64,000 nt of DNA from Diphasiastrum complanatum (GCA_029204225.1 CM055108.1:16398222-16462221); one strand, 5' to 3'; shown: positions 21,692 to 33,575, counted from the stretch's first letter. Notes: generated by a model from the sequence alone, not told the origin. Numbers and translations: made by a program.

Positions 21692-22565
21692 ACTGAAACA
21701 TAAGACTCCAAAACTGGTATTGTACATTCTAGCATGTGTGAAAAGTACCCTTGCATCCCACAACAAGTTTTTGTCCATAAATTTTGAGTATACCTATCCT
21801 ATCCAACTCGCCACATCAAAATTAGCTAGTTTCCAAAAACTTGCTAATTTGGGCTTAGTTTTGGATCAACCCCATCAAATCTTCATAAATCCTCTTGTAC
21901 TTGGCTTTGATACCATGTGGAAATCTACAAAATTGGACCAAGGATGGATCCTAAAATGATCCACAAGAGTGATTGGATGTTAGATACACTTGATCTATCA
22001 ATCTACACAAGATTTAGATCAATCTAGATCAAATTTAGATGAGAAAATCTAACAAGAACAATCATAAATGAAAGGGGATTGTACTTGCTGGTTTCACACA
22101 TGTGAGAACCTGTCAGAGTACAGACTCCAACCTGAATCAAAGTACAATATGATAGGAACTCAAAACTATCAAGAAAAATCAAGACAAATGATGAAATTGA
22201 CAAGAATTGCCTCCAAAACCAAGATTGGTGTTGCTTTTTTTATTATGGCCAAATGTGGCTCTATATATACAAAAAGTGAGAGCTCGTGGTACTGATCATC
22301 CCTCTCATCTCACATGTGTGAGGGTGCTTTGTCATGTGATGATTCATCATGCAAAATTGACACTTGGACAAAACCTTCTATTTTGAACACTTTTGGTCCA
22401 TTTTTCTTCTATGTAAAGAACTAGGAAAAAACTCTTATAGAAATGCACATGGGATTTGACACCTAATCTCATGATGTGGCTTCATGCAATCTCTAGATTG
22501 ATGCCATGTGGCATATGGCTAAAAAACATGATTTTGGCCTTTTTAGCCAATAGAACTTGACGAAG
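21692..22565 (-). mobile_element. 5' LTR, PBS and leader of an older minus-strand LTR element
   Basis: On the minus strand the LTR (22565 to 21916, truncated at its own 5' end) ends TTTCCACA and is followed by the PBS TGGTATCAAAGCC (21915-21903) and leader. A TATA box (TTGTATATATAGAGCC) sits at about 22258-22273. An inverted copy of this LTR lies at 33.85-34.22 kb. Palindromes CACACATGTG (about 22095) and CACATGTGTG (22311) are present. The element was later split by copia element 2. Confidence 0.82.
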
Positions 22566-23999
22566 CTTATCATTAACCGGAAAAGATCAGAATGTAATAG
22601 TGAATGTATCCATTTGATAGGCATGCCAGTCATCCAAATAAATGGATTCTCCAGTGTCTTACAAACAAGAGATAATATCCTATGGTGATTATAGGACAGC
22701 TAGATGATCAGTGGATCTCTAGAATATCAGATAAGACGGTTAAGGATTTTCTGGAAGGAAAAGCTGATTGTATGAGACATCAGTAATTTTGGAAAGAAAA
22801 TTCTAGGACTGTAAAGACCTGATGATCAATGGTGTGTTTTAGTACCTAGTCACGATATGGGAAAAAAGAAAACCATTCGATCAAATGTTGGGGTATTTTG
22901 GGAAATTTTGAGGTTTAATCTAGATCCCAATGTGGTATCTCATTATTTACAAAACCAGAGGCCCTCAAATCTATTTCTCGCTTTCTTAATTAATCCTTTA
23001 CTTCTTAGTAATTTCTCGAATATAGATATCAGACTGATTTATATGATTCTTTCCAGCATGAAGTTATTCTTCTGAAAGACTGTTATGTCATATAAATTAC
23101 TACTTGTGTAAATAGACTTGGAATTCAGATAAATTCTAAGGTTAAAATGTTCCAATTTCTAAAACCTAGAATATCTCTGTTGCATAAATGGGTTTCGATG
23201 AAATAGTAGTTTCTATCACTCTGATTGAAAATTTTTGAAGGAGAAGTCATGTTTGTAATGAAGTGAATCCTTTAGTGGAAGCACTTATTACTGACTTTTC
23301 TTGGATTTGGATCATTTCATATCTCATTTTTCTAGTTAACTTTTATTGAAATTGATAATTTCTTTAAAAGGTGAAGTGAAGTGGTGGGATAAATTTCTAT
23401 TGGGAATCTGTGGTTGCATAGTTTTCGAAAAAGAACCAACTGTTGTATAGAAATGAGATTTTTTCTGGAAGTAATTTTGGATAGATTCAGAGTAATATGC
23501 CTAATTGGAACTTTTCGAATAAGAGAAATTCTCTACGGATTGTGTGGACAATTTGAAACTAGAACATGTTTGATATTTGAATCATTATCTATAAGTAGTA
23601 CAATAAAATGTCAAAGGTTACTAATTCCATTTTGATTGGAATAGAAGTAAGTTTGATCAGAATTTAAGTCTGAGAGTTTTGTATTGGGTCAGCTTAATCT
23701 TAGTTTTAGTACTAGGGTCAGTGAGGGGTTGATTGAGCTGAAGAAATTATGTAATTAGAGGTAAGTTGGATGGAAAACTGCCGAGAGTGAATGCTATTCG
23801 TCTTAGAGATTTTTTAGATATGTTATTTACTCAGGAGAAATAGAAAATCTTTTGTAGCTTAGTTGCAAGATCTCAGTGAGATATGTGAGTAACATATGTG
23901 GGTTCTAGAGGAATCTATCAGACAAGAATGTGTTTATGTACTGGGTCATAGTGAGATTATTCACATATGTGCACGATTAATCTTGTATAAATCTACTGT
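22566..23999. other. Unassigned AT-rich region
   Basis: Short open frames at 22857-23075 and 23414-23635 show no domain I recognise. It may be organelle-derived or ancient element sequence. I see no LTR ends, PBS or pol motifs. Confidence 0.4.
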
Positions 24000-24899
24000 G
24001 TATTCTTGGTTACTAGGGTTATTTGGTGCACTTAACCTTGATAAATTTTACAATTTTTAGGACAATAATGATTGTACTTTACAATCATAGAGAGTTATTG
24101 GTTGCTTAATCAATGAATCTATCAAGTTCTACACATTAGATCTTGATCTAGATTCACTACACTTGGATTTAAGCAAGAGCAATGGATCAACACATCATTT
24201 TTTAGTGAGAGCGACCTCACACATGTGAAGTATTGTCTACTGTAGGGCCTGCACCTGAAACAACAAGTACAATGATACTAGATAGCAATCATACATAAAA
24301 ATCACAAGACAAATGACTAGAAACCTCACAAAAGTGTAGAGTGCAAAAGTCTCATCAATCTTCTTAGCAAAATGATGATCCTTTTATGGATCAAGTACAT
24401 CCATGAGTCTGGTACAGTTCAGCAGGCCTTCACACATGTGAAGAGTGCCACATCACTCAGATCTATCCATTTGATCCATCCTTGATCCTTATCCAATAGT
24501 TGACCTTCTAGAATATGACTAAAATCCAAAAAGCTAGTCTCCTAGAATATAGGATATTCCCTACAAAATAGGATCTAAGAAAAATGGTCAACTCTTATCT
24601 TCTAGTACTCTATACACACGTGTGAACATCCACTTGCCATGTGGGAGCATTTACTCATGCACATGCAAGGAAAAGCTAATTTGTAGGTGACTAGTCAACT
24701 TGACTAAAAACTAGTCATTTCATGTTCACACTAACTAGAATGATACAAAATCAATTTGGATATATACAAACATGAAAAGTACATCCTTTCACACGTGGGA
24801 ACAGGCTACACACGTGTGAAATCAGATCATAAACATATTCTAATGTTTGATCAATATTTACATGAATCAATGTCAAGTGCGAAGTGACAATTTTCAACA
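24000..24899 (-). repeat. 3' LTR of copia element 3 (inner end approximate)
   Basis: On the minus strand it begins TGTTGAAAATTGTCACTTCG at 24899, right after a purine-rich AAGTGAGGAG. It carries repeated CACRTGTG palindromes at about 24219, 24431, 24615, 24790 and 24810. A partial copy in the same orientation is at 45.48-46.19 kb. The 24000 limit comes from that comparison. Confidence 0.75.
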
Positions 24900-24909
24900 C
24901 TCCTCACTT

Positions 24910-27837
24910 CTAACTTGGCAAATCTAGTGTACATCTATCTACAATTCCAAGAGCATATCTTAACTTAAAAAATGGATCTTTGGAAAATGTTTTGGTTAAG
25001 ATATCAGATATGCATTCGGATGATGGTACATGATGTAGTTGCACTTCCTTGGATTGTACCTTCTCCCTCACAAAGTGGTGAGCTATCTCAATATGCTTTG
25101 TTCTAGCATGGAAGATAGGATTTGAAGCAATCTGTTGAGAAGCTTGATTGTCACAAAATATGTAAGGGATCTCCTCGGCCTCTAGCACATGTAGTTCCAT
25201 CAAGAGTCTTCTTAGCCATAGGAGCTCTTTGGTTGTTGAAGTCAATGCCTTGTACTCAGCTTCACAAGAAGATAGTGAGATTGTATCTTGCTTTTTGGAA
25301 AGCCAAGATATCACTCCTCCACAAAGAAATGTTGCAAATGCACTAATGGACTTCCTATCCATCTTGTCACCTGCAAAATCTGAATCCGAGTAGGCTCTCA
25401 AGTGCAAGTTAGATCCTTCATAAAGTATGCCAAAAAATCTAGTACTAGAAACATATCTAAGTACTCTCTTGGCACTTTTCCAATGATGAACTAAAGGAGC
25501 TTGCATACTTTGACTCAACTTGCTTACACAAAAACTTAAGTCAGGTCTAGTGATGGTTAAATAGATTAGAGAGCCTATAAGCTTCCTAAAGAGGGTGATG
25601 TCCTCAAAGGATGCTTCATCACCTTCACTAGTTGCTTTCACAAAATGCTCCATAGGGGTGTCAATCCCCTTACAATCTTTCATACCAAATCTTTCAAGAA
25701 TGGAAGTAGAATACTTAGATTGACTTATGAAAGTACAATTTCTACTTCTAGACACTTCTATCCCAAGTATAAACTTTAGGAAGCCTAGATCTACCATCTT
25801 GAACTCACTAGATAAGTCAACTTTTACTTTGCCTATGCCATCATCATCATTTCCTGTTATAATGATGTCATCAACATAAAGAACCAAAATGATGATCTTG
25901 CCTTCATTACATTTGAAATATAAAGAAGATTCATAAGCACTTAGTACAAAGCCAAGGGAATAGAGAAAATCATGCAACCTAGAGTACCAAGCTCTAGGTG
26001 CTTGCTTCAAGCCATATAGGCTCTTCCTTAAGTAGCACACCTTTTGCTCCTCACCAACCTTGATGAAGCCCTTGGGTTGCATCATGTAGATTTCCTCTTC
26101 TAAGAAGCCATTCAAGAAGGCATTTGTCACATCCATTTGGTAGAGATCCCATTTGAACAAAGTAGCAATGCAAATGATTAATCTAATAGTTACAAGCTTA
26201 GCTACATGTGCAAATGTTTCTTCATAATCCAATCCTTTCATTTGAAAAAATCCCTTAGCAACAAGCCTAGCTTTGTACTTACTAATAGATCCATCTTGAT
26301 TGTACTTAATTCTATAAATCCACTTACATGCAAGTGGTTTCTTTCCTCTTGGAAGATTTACAAGATTCCAAGTATGATTCTCTTCTAATGCATCATACTC
26401 TACTTGCATTGCATCTCTCCAAACTCTAGATTTATATGCTTCTTCAAAAGATGATGGTTCTTCAAGCAATGTAGCTAAAAAAGAGTAAGAGGTAGAAGAT
26501 GTAGAGTCTTCCTTTTGCTTTCCCTTGTCCACATAGGTAAGTCTTGAGGGCTCGGCCTTGGTCCTTGATGATCTTCTCGGCCCCTTTTGACTTGGATCCA
26601 AATCTCCATCCTCGGGTTTGTCATGATCCTCCTCGGGTTTGTCAAGATCCTCCTCAGATTTGTCAAGATCTTCAATGCACAATGGGTAAGCAAATTGTGA
26701 CTCATCAAAAAGTACATCCTTGCTTACCTTTACTTTCTTGGATGTAGGACCATATATCCTATATCCCTTGCTATTTTCTCCATAGCCAACAAAGAGTCCT
26801 TTGAAGGAGGTAGCATCTTCTTTCCTTCTAGTCTCCAAAGGAATGTGTACATAACAAGTACATCCAAAGATCTTAAAATCTTTTACATTGGGTTTCTTAT
26901 CAAAAAAGGCTTGATAAGGTGAGATCCCATCTATAGCACTACTAGGAAGTCTATTACACAAATAATTAGCACATGTTATGGCTTCTCCCCAAAATGAGAT
27001 GGGAAGTGATGCATCAAGCCTCAAAGACTTTGCACACTCACATAGACTCCTATTTTTCCTCTCGGCCACCCCATTTTGTTGAGGGGTGTAGGAACAAGTG
27101 TATTGTAACTTAATACCATTGATCTCACAAAAGTCTTTCATTTTATTGGAGGTGTACTCTCTTCCATTATCACATCTTAGTGCTTTGATAGAAACTAGAG
27201 ACTTGAACTTAATGAAAGCTTCATAAACAAGACTTTTCTTTGATAGTAACTCAATCCATGTGAATCTAGTACAATCATCTATAAAAGTTACATACATCAA
27301 GGCACCTCCATTACTTGCATGTGAAAAACTATGTACATCAGAATGTATGAGATCCAAGGGAGAGAGAGATCTTGATGAAGATCTCTTGTAAGAAGACTTG
27401 TGTGACTTTGCAAGGCCACATGCCTCACATATCTTTCCACACTTCTTGAAAGCTCTTGGTAGGTCGAGAGCTAGTTCCTTGCTTGCCATTGACTCCATAG
27501 ATCGAAGATTAGGATGGCCTAATCTCTTATGCCAAAGCTCCACTTGAGTTAGCTCCTCCCTATCCAAGTTCACACTTTCACTTGCAACATTAGCATCCAA
27601 CTTGAAAAGTCTACCTTGCTTAATGCCACTAGCTATGCACTTATCATTTTTCAAGATGGAACAAACTCCATTCTTGAAATGTACATCTAGTCCATTGTTC
27701 TCTCTCATGCAGTGATGTACAACCTCTATGTGTTTGCTCCTTGCATGAAATATCGGATTATTGGCAAGGGCTTGTGCTGAAATATTGTCACACATGATCA
27801 TAGGTAGATCATCTTCCATGATTATCTTTAGCTCCAC
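24910..27837 (-). CDS. Copia element 3: intact 975-codon chimeric pol ORF (RNase H tail, pre-integrase, integrase, RT, RNase H)
   Basis: The protein reads without interruption. Residues 1-47 are an RNase H C-terminal piece (MIMCDNISAQALANNPIFHA). From about residue 48 it switches to the protease/pre-integrase boundary (GLDVHFKNG), then HKRLGHPN and CEACGLAK. The integrase has LIHSDV, LRCDNGREY and VAERKNR, so all three catalytic acids are present. RT has FAHVAKLVTIRLI, QMDVTNAFLNGFL and LYVDDIIITG; RNase H has AYSDSDFAG, SSCEAEY and FCDNQAS. Gag and the protease active site are absent. A preserved frame of this length suggests a fairly recent insertion or lack of decay. The ATG used is fortuitous, inside the captured RNase H piece. 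Confidence 0.9.
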   Translation of the reverse strand: MELKIIMEDDLPMIMCDNISAQALANNPIFHARSKHIEVVHHCMRENNGLDVHFKNGVCSILKNDKCIASGIKQGRLFKLDANVASESVNLDREELTQVELWHKRLGHPNLRSMESMASKELALDLPRAFKKCGKICEACGLAKSHKSSYKRSSSRSLSPLDLIHSDVHSFSHASNGGALMYVTFIDDCTRFTWIELLSKKSLVYEAFIKFKSLVSIKALRCDNGREYTSNKMKDFCEINGIKLQYTCSYTPQQNGVAERKNRSLCECAKSLRLDASLPISFWGEAITCANYLCNRLPSSAIDGISPYQAFFDKKPNVKDFKIFGCTCYVHIPLETRRKEDATSFKGLFVGYGENSKGYRIYGPTSKKVKVSKDVLFDESQFAYPLCIEDLDKSEEDLDKPEEDHDKPEDGDLDPSQKGPRRSSRTKAEPSRLTYVDKGKQKEDSTSSTSYSFLATLLEEPSSFEEAYKSRVWRDAMQVEYDALEENHTWNLVNLPRGKKPLACKWIYRIKYNQDGSISKYKARLVAKGFFQMKGLDYEETFAHVAKLVTIRLIICIATLFKWDLYQMDVTNAFLNGFLEEEIYMMQPKGFIKVGEEQKVCYLRKSLYGLKQAPRAWYSRLHDFLYSLGFVLSAYESSLYFKCNEGKIIILVLYVDDIIITGNDDDGIGKVKVDLSSEFKMVDLGFLKFILGIEVSRSRNCTFISQSKYSTSILERFGMKDCKGIDTPMEHFVKATSEGDEASFEDITLFRKLIGSLIYLTITRPDLSFCVSKLSQSMQAPLVHHWKSAKRVLRYVSSTRFFGILYEGSNLHLRAYSDSDFAGDKMDRKSISAFATFLCGGVISWLSKKQDTISLSSCEAEYKALTSTTKELLWLRRLLMELHVLEAEEIPYIFCDNQASQQIASNPIFHARTKHIEIAHHFVREKVQSKEVQLHHVPSSECISDILTKTFSKDPFFKLRYALGIVDRCTLDLPS

Positions 27838-27960
27838 TAGTATCCACTTCTTTTGTTGTAGTAGTGAGTGCCTTATATTTAGCTTAACAAGATGAGAGTG
27901 ATATAGTATCTTGCTTTTTGGAAAGCCAAGATATCAAGTTTCCTCCAAGATATATGACAT
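27696..27960 (-). pseudogene. Second, partial RNase H piece fused upstream of copia element 3
   Basis: On the minus strand the stretch reads LISWLSKKQDTISLSSC (27930-27880), then, after an internal deletion and frame change, MIMCDNISAQALANNPIFHA. It parallels the element's own RNase H near 24.98-25.3 kb but is diverged, so two related elements have been joined. Confidence 0.8.
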
Positions 27961-29285
27961 TTGAAAATAAGTTGTGTAAAATTTCTAGCAAAATACAAAC
28001 GTATAAGTAGTTTGGACCGATACATGCAGTTGGGGGAAAATCCATGCCATACCGACATTCATACCTGTAAACAGATTATGTACGGTTCTCGTAACTTCTT
28101 GAGCAAATCCATGCTATACAAGAGTCCACAAGCTAACTTACTGTTCTATGATTTTAAATCATGATCGTGACTTAAAAAGTAACAAAAAAAAACCTAATAC
28201 ATGTAAGTAAAAATACAAATGAAAGAATTTGCAACCAATCATTCATAATATGACCAAGGCAAATCCATGTTGTTCCGATCCTATGAATGTGTATGTCCTT
28301 TGCACAATTTCTATGCACAAGAGAAGTGTTACGGTTACAGTATGTTACCCAAACAACTACCGTTATGTAGCGGAACATAGCTCAAGCTTGTATAGCTTGG
28401 AGCTAAAATATTACGAGTGCTATACGTACCTTATTCTTGCTGTCTATCGAAATTTGAACAATATGATTATAAACTTCGTGCTACTATGTTGCTAAACTAT
28501 AAGAGACAGAGATAATCGCAAATTTTATCAACGCTCCTACTTCTGTAAAGAGCTCTTAATGATCAAAGATCAAAAACACTATGTGGCTTTTCGTTAGACA
28601 ATATTTACGACAAAGCTTTTGGCATTCCATCGCTGAAAAGCAGCGACAATCCTAGGATTAAAGCTCTAATCATTACTATGGTCCAAATCAAAAGATCTGT
28701 TCATGCCAAATCTACGAACAATGTTGTTTGGGCCCTTGAATTTTATTTTTGAAGCTTAAAAGATTGTAGGGCCATTAGCTTTTAAAAAATGTTTCATCTT
28801 GAAATGTGTTGAAGGGGTCTAGAGGGCTAGATTTGATACAATATGATCCACATTTCAGAATGAAAAAACAATTTATTTTCTTTAAGGGGCCTAACTTTGA
28901 CTATATTTGGCCTTCTATTTTTACCGTTCTTGGGCCATTTGACTCCACATGTGGGACAATGAGTATTGTACCAAGTACCAACAAATTGAGAGTTCACTCC
29001 TTCACTCTAAAGGGGTTGTAAAAGTCTAGTGAAGTATGTACAAGAGGGGGAAGCTCTTAATTTATCATCTAGTGATCGAAAAAGTCATTATGGGTGCATT
29101 TTGAGTGATATAGTGCCATTGCAATTGATCAACTACAAAGAGTGAGCATGAAAATGTATGATTTAGTGCTTTTAGAAGCTAGTAAGTTGGACAGAAATAA
29201 TTTTTGGTGTGGGAAGGTAATGTTCAATGAGACACATATTATAATTAATAAGCTTGGAAAGTGTTATGCATCATAAACATGTCAT
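27961..29285. other. Unassigned region
   Basis: This is AT-rich and has no protein domain I recognise. A palindrome CCACATGTGG at about 28946 resembles those in the nearby LTRs, so it may be old LTR sequence. Confidence 0.4.
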
Positions 29286-29289
29286 TGCA

Positions 29290-29725
29290 TGATAATTTGA
29301 TACCCCAGAACATCACCAATACTGTTGGTGGGGCGATGATCTACTTCATCACTTGCAAAATCCGAGTCAGAATAGCCAACTATAGAAAGATCTTCACTTT
29401 TATATAACAAACCATAATCAAAAGTTGAAGATATGTATCTAAGTACTCTTTTGGCCATTTTCCAATGATGAATAGTAAGATTTTGCATAGCTTGGCTCAA
29501 CTTATGAACACTAAAACTTATATCAGGCCTAGTTATAGTTGGCTAAATTATGGAGCCTATAAGACTCCTAAACAAAGTGATGTCCATGAAGGATCTTTCA
29601 TCACCTTTGTTAGGGTCTTTTACAATTTGCTCCATAGGAGTTTCTATACTCTTACAATCTAGCATATTCAACTTTTTTAACATTGAAAGAGCATACTTGG
29701 ATTGACCTATAGACGTTACATATCA
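29290..29725 (-). pseudogene. Copia RT/RNase H fragment
   Basis: The minus strand reads DCKSIETPMEQIVKDP, TITRPDISFSVHKLSQAMQN, HHWKMAKRVLRYI and GYSDSDFASDEVDHRPT. This is the RT C-terminus to RNase H N-terminus of a copia element. One stop interrupts it, and it ends abruptly at both sides. Confidence 0.88.
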
Positions 29726-30057
29726 GAAAGCATTATAAACTATCTACTCAATATTGTGGACCGTTCAGGATTGTATGAAAAATTGGTTTTTTAGCTTATG
29801 AGCTAGATCTTCAAGGCAAATCTACTGCACAACCAATTTTTCATGTGAGCCAATTAAAATTAAGTTTACATGAAGGTGATAGAGTTGGGTCTGATGAGGA
29901 TCTATCCCACCTAGAAGATTTATCGCTCAGTGTACCTTTGGAACCTGCGAAAGTGCTCAGAACTATAGATAAACAATTGAGAAATCGTTCTATTTCTGAG
30001 TGCTTAATTCTATGGAAGAGATTTGATAGCATAAAGAAAAAAATACGGTCAAATTAA
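29725..30057 (+). pseudogene. Ty3 integrase C-terminal fragment
   Basis: The plus strand encodes YCGPFRIV, YELDLQGKSTAQPIFHVSQL and, after a variable stretch, LILWKRFD. This matches the Ty3 integrase C-terminal GPF/Y module and the chromodomain-like tail. Two early stops interrupt it. Sequence after the stop, from about 30065 to 30260, has a TATATA motif and may be its 3' LTR, but no partner is seen. Confidence 0.8.
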
Positions 30058-30261
30058 ACTAGTCTTGTAATTATAGATTAGTTAAGGAATTCTTGTAATC
30101 ACAAGTACATTGTGTATATATACATCCACCTCCCACTCACCATGTGGTGGAAGATTGAGCATCAGAAGTTACGCGACATTTAGGTTGTAATCACTTGTGT
30201 TGTTTGTGTTCCATATTGAGCAAATGCTCTTGTGACAAGCATTCAGTGTAAAATACCAACA

Positions 30262-30660
30262 ACACCTTCTACTATATGTGTCTAATCTGGATATATGTGT
30301 GTTGTGATTGATTGCACTTTCCTAATTACTTGTCTCAGTTCGCTCACTCAGTATGATCGAATCACGGACATCTTTGACTCCTTAAAATTTGACCAGACGA
30401 CAGTTGTTTCCGATGCCTATGCAATGAGCACTATCTTACAACACTACTGAACTAAATTTTGAATTGAATTTCATTTTCAAACTGAACATAAGTAATTTCA
30501 CATACTGTTTATCCTCTTCGGTGACTGTACTAAATCACATAATTTGTTTGAGTATGTAACTATTTCTAGCGGTCCTTAACGCATGAGCTGTGATTCTATT
30601 CGGCATTTTCTATCTTGTCGTTGACGTTGAAATCGTTCTTGTTGATAGTCAGTAGTAGCC
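30262..30660. other. Unassigned spacer before the inverted-repeat element
   Basis: I see no features in this stretch. Confidence 0.4.
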
Positions 30661-30664
30661 CACA

Positions 30665-30899
30665 TCGGGGGAGTGAGTCGTATCGATATGGTTTGGCCTA
30701 TCGCTATAAACAACTTTCAGTAAGAGAAAAGCGGACTACAAAACTCTATTTACATTGCAAGCTAATTAGTTAAGTTAAACATATTTTGTACATGGATAGC
30801 AACTGACATTCAGCGTTGACACATGTCTTTCTCATTGTGCTAACTTGCGCGGTTTTGTGTGGTGGGATGGTGACAGGTGCCAGCTGGATGTCTTGAAAT
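30665..30899 (+). repeat. Left terminal inverted repeat of the MULE-like element
   Basis: It matches the reverse complement of 32535-32770 over almost its whole length, with scattered differences. The outermost 20 bp are less similar. Confidence 0.85.
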
Positions 30900-31032
30900 A
30901 TGTTATGCTTTACGATGCTTTATTTAGTATTGTATACTTTTCAGCTATCTCTTTCCTTGTTGGTCTATGAATAAAGGGTTTTAAAAGGTTTTGGTCTTGA
31001 CTTGTCAAGAGGAACTTTGATCTGTCGATCCC

Positions 31033-32340
31033 ATGAGTACCATTGAAATGTTTGTTGCAAATTTGGCTGGGCTTGTTGAAAAATATGAGAGGAAGAAAAA
31101 TTTTATAATTCTCATATTAGAAAAGTTTTTTCATGCCTTGAAAAAGAGAACGACACTCTTTCTGCTGAACCCACTCCTGCTTTACCCGAATCACCTCCTT
31201 TCCCACATCCTCTTGTCTTCTTAGATGAACTGGATGAAGATAGTGCATTGCAACTTGAAACCTTCTCTCAAGACATCTGTGACATTGGTGATCAATCCAC
31301 TTTTGAATTTTGCCAATCCAAAAATTGCCAAGTCCCTTTCGTACCTGCACGAACTATTGAACTCAAATCCACCCGCACTTCTTACAAACTTTGGAGCTTA
31401 CCCACCATCAATTTTCTTGCTCTTATACCTATCAAGCTCTGTTGCATTCTTGCACATCTTACTAAAAAAGAAGTTCAGATATGCAAATTGGCTGCTCTAA
31501 ACAAAAAAATTTCATTCTTGATACTCCTATAGCCTTTGAAAATGTCATTTGCATGAACAAATTTGAGCCTTCCTGTTGCCATTATGAGCAAACTTGGGCA
31601 CGAATTTGTGGACGTTTTGACACTGGTTTCAATAGAATGAATCTCCGCCAAGCCAAAATTTGGAACTGAAAAAGATCTTTTTTCAAATGTAGATGTGGTG
31701 ACAAATGTAAAAATCAGTCCTCCATTATCTGATTTGACCATGCCATCTGGTACATGATGAATAACCTGAGCATTTTCTTCCTGGTGCTTCTCCACAAAAC
31801 CAACTCAATGTCTTTTTTCTGTGGCTAGACAAACCTGCTAGGGATATTGTCAAAGAACACATTACCTTTCTCTATTTATGTCAATACATGATAGACGCAT
31901 CCATTGAACTCTCTGCAAATCCCTTTGCCAAACTTCTTGCACATCTTGACGATGCCGAAAATATTAGAGAAATTGAATGATTGCTTAAAGACCTAGCTTC
32001 TCTACACTGCAAGACAAATTCTTTCAAAACTCTAATAAACGTACTGGCACTTTCAATCTCAGCAACCCAAGCTCTGGACTCTCTGGCCAAGGTAAAAGAA
32101 AGAAATTCACTGGATACAAAAGGAAAGAAGGACAAGAAAGTGGCACAAAGAACGAGTTGCCAGTCAAGAAGCTGAATTTCTATAGGGATTGATATGCTTG
32201 CAGGACGAGGAAGTTTTGGAAAGGAGGGAAGCAATCAAGAATGCATTGGATCGCATGCAGCTTGTTACACAAGATACCAAGGAAAAACTCTTTCTACATC
32301 TACTTTACTGCAATAGGATGTCTGAGACCATTCATGTAAA
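31033..32340 (+). pseudogene. Coding-like cargo inside the MULE-like element (possible captured gene pieces)
   Basis: Long stretches read as protein with shifts between frames: MSTIEMFVANLAGLVEKYER, then in another frame LEKENDTLSAEPTPALPE through FVPARTIELKSTRTSYKLW, later IDASIELSANPFAKLLAHLD, LAKVKERNSLDTKGKKDKKV and, near the end, REAIKNALDRMQLVTQDTKE. Composition (acidic, Pro-rich, then Lys-rich helices) looks like ordinary cellular protein, not pol or transposase. I do not recognise the source. Pack-MULEs are known to capture host exons. Confidence 0.5.
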
Positions 32341-32534
32341 GTAGTTTTTTGCTCACATTTTATTACAGTTATTCGGCTTTATACATGAGTCCTTTGACGA
32401 TATTGTTTTTAGTTGGTCATACATGCCAAATGTTAAAATGGATTGGTATCTTCCATATGAAGTCTTCTGCAATTTTCAAGTTGAAAATATACAAGTTTGT
32501 TCTTATATTACTTTGAAATGTTTTAAAAGCTTTA

Positions 32535-32770
32535 TTTCAAGACATCCAGTTGGTACCTACCACCATCCCACCACACAAAACCGCGCAAGTTAGCACAGTG
32601 AAGAAGACAGGTCTCAACGCTGAATGTCAATTGTTATCCATGTACAAAATACGTTTAACTTAACTAATTAACTTGCAATGTAAATAGAGTTTTATAGTCC
32701 GATCTTCCCTTACTGAAAGTTGTTTATAGCGATAGGCCAAACCATATTGATACCGTATCCGGGCAAGTGC
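32535..32770 (-). repeat. Right terminal inverted repeat of the MULE-like element
   Basis: It is the inverted partner of 30665-30899. The outer end is near GGCACTTGCCCGG on the minus strand. Confidence 0.85.
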
Positions 32771-32849
32771 CATGCTGATCAGTTTGATGGTTTTTGGTCC
32801 ATATCCTTTACTAATATATATAAAACATTATGCAGTTGTGATTCCAAAA

Positions 32850-33575
32850 AGAAACTCAAGAAACAGGGTTGAGCCCATGTGGCTCACATTTCAAGGGAAA
32901 GAAGAGCATATCTCATGTGGTATACATCTCATACTTACTTCTCTTATGTCATTTGATGAATCAATTTGCTTTAGTGAGATCATTGCATCTCAAAATTGGA
33001 GTAAAGCCATACTAGTTGAGTATGAAGTCTCTCTTGAGAACATAGATGATGTTCTTAAAAGTTTGAAATTGATTTTAAATCAATTAGAAAGCAAATGGTT
33101 ATTTCATCAAATGTATGCTCTCGAGTCATGCAAGAGCAAAAGTGATTTGTTCACTCATAGTTTGAAAATTTGTATCGAGGCAAATTGTAAATCTTTATGA
33201 GAATAAGTGAATCATATTCTAAAGTCACTTATCTCCATAATGAAGTATTTAGCCTCATTGGATCTGAGATTAGCATGGTAAACAAGCATGAAGATATGAT
33301 GCAAACACTTTGTTGTTATAGCATGCATAGTCTTGGATGAGTCTAATTCTCTAGATCGTGGTAACATGATGTTAGATCTTTGTGATCCTAATAAGTCAAG
33401 AAGAAATATTTATTTTTTCATGGAGGAGCATGCACATAAAGAAGGAGAAAGCCTCAAGGTCAAGCATCTACATGAAATTTGGAAGGAATCAATTTTGGAG
33501 GTGCTAGGATCGTGCAAAGCTCTCAAGTTCATTAAAGATGTCAACATCAAAGAAGCACTATCATGGATATGGTGA
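32850..33575 (+). pseudogene. Unrecognised ORF family, copy 2 (frameshifted)
   Basis: The first frame runs to 33200 and has FSEIIASQNWSKAILVEYEV. A second begins MRISESYSKVTYLHNEVFSL near 33199, and a third (33333-33575) has ESNSLDRGN and MEEHAHKEGESLKVK. All align in order with 12619-13395 on the other strand. A GAGGAGGAG purine tract and an LTR follow at once, so this is the 3' end of an LTR element's internal region. Confidence 0.6.

Larger units (their letters stand above)
30665..32770. mobile_element. Mutator-like element with long terminal inverted repeats
   Basis: The left arm (30665-30899) and right arm (32535-32770) are inverted copies. Shared stretches include ATATGGTTTGGCCTATCGCT, ATAAACAACTTTCAGTAAG, GTGCTAACTTGCGCGG and CTGGATGTCTTGAAATA. 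TIRs of about 235 bp and a total length of 2.1 kb fit a non-autonomous MULE. No transposase is recognisable, and a clean 9-bp target duplication was not found by eye. Confidence 0.82.

Noticed and set aside
22566-23999. Plastid or mitochondrial insertion
   Set aside because: Composition and open-frame style are suggestive, but I could not identify any organelle gene, so no call is made.
29060-29080. Polypurine tract and LTR start (AAGAGGGGGAAGCTC)
   Set aside because: The tract is purine-rich but not followed by a TG start with a matching LTR, and there is no RNase H in the right orientation beside it.
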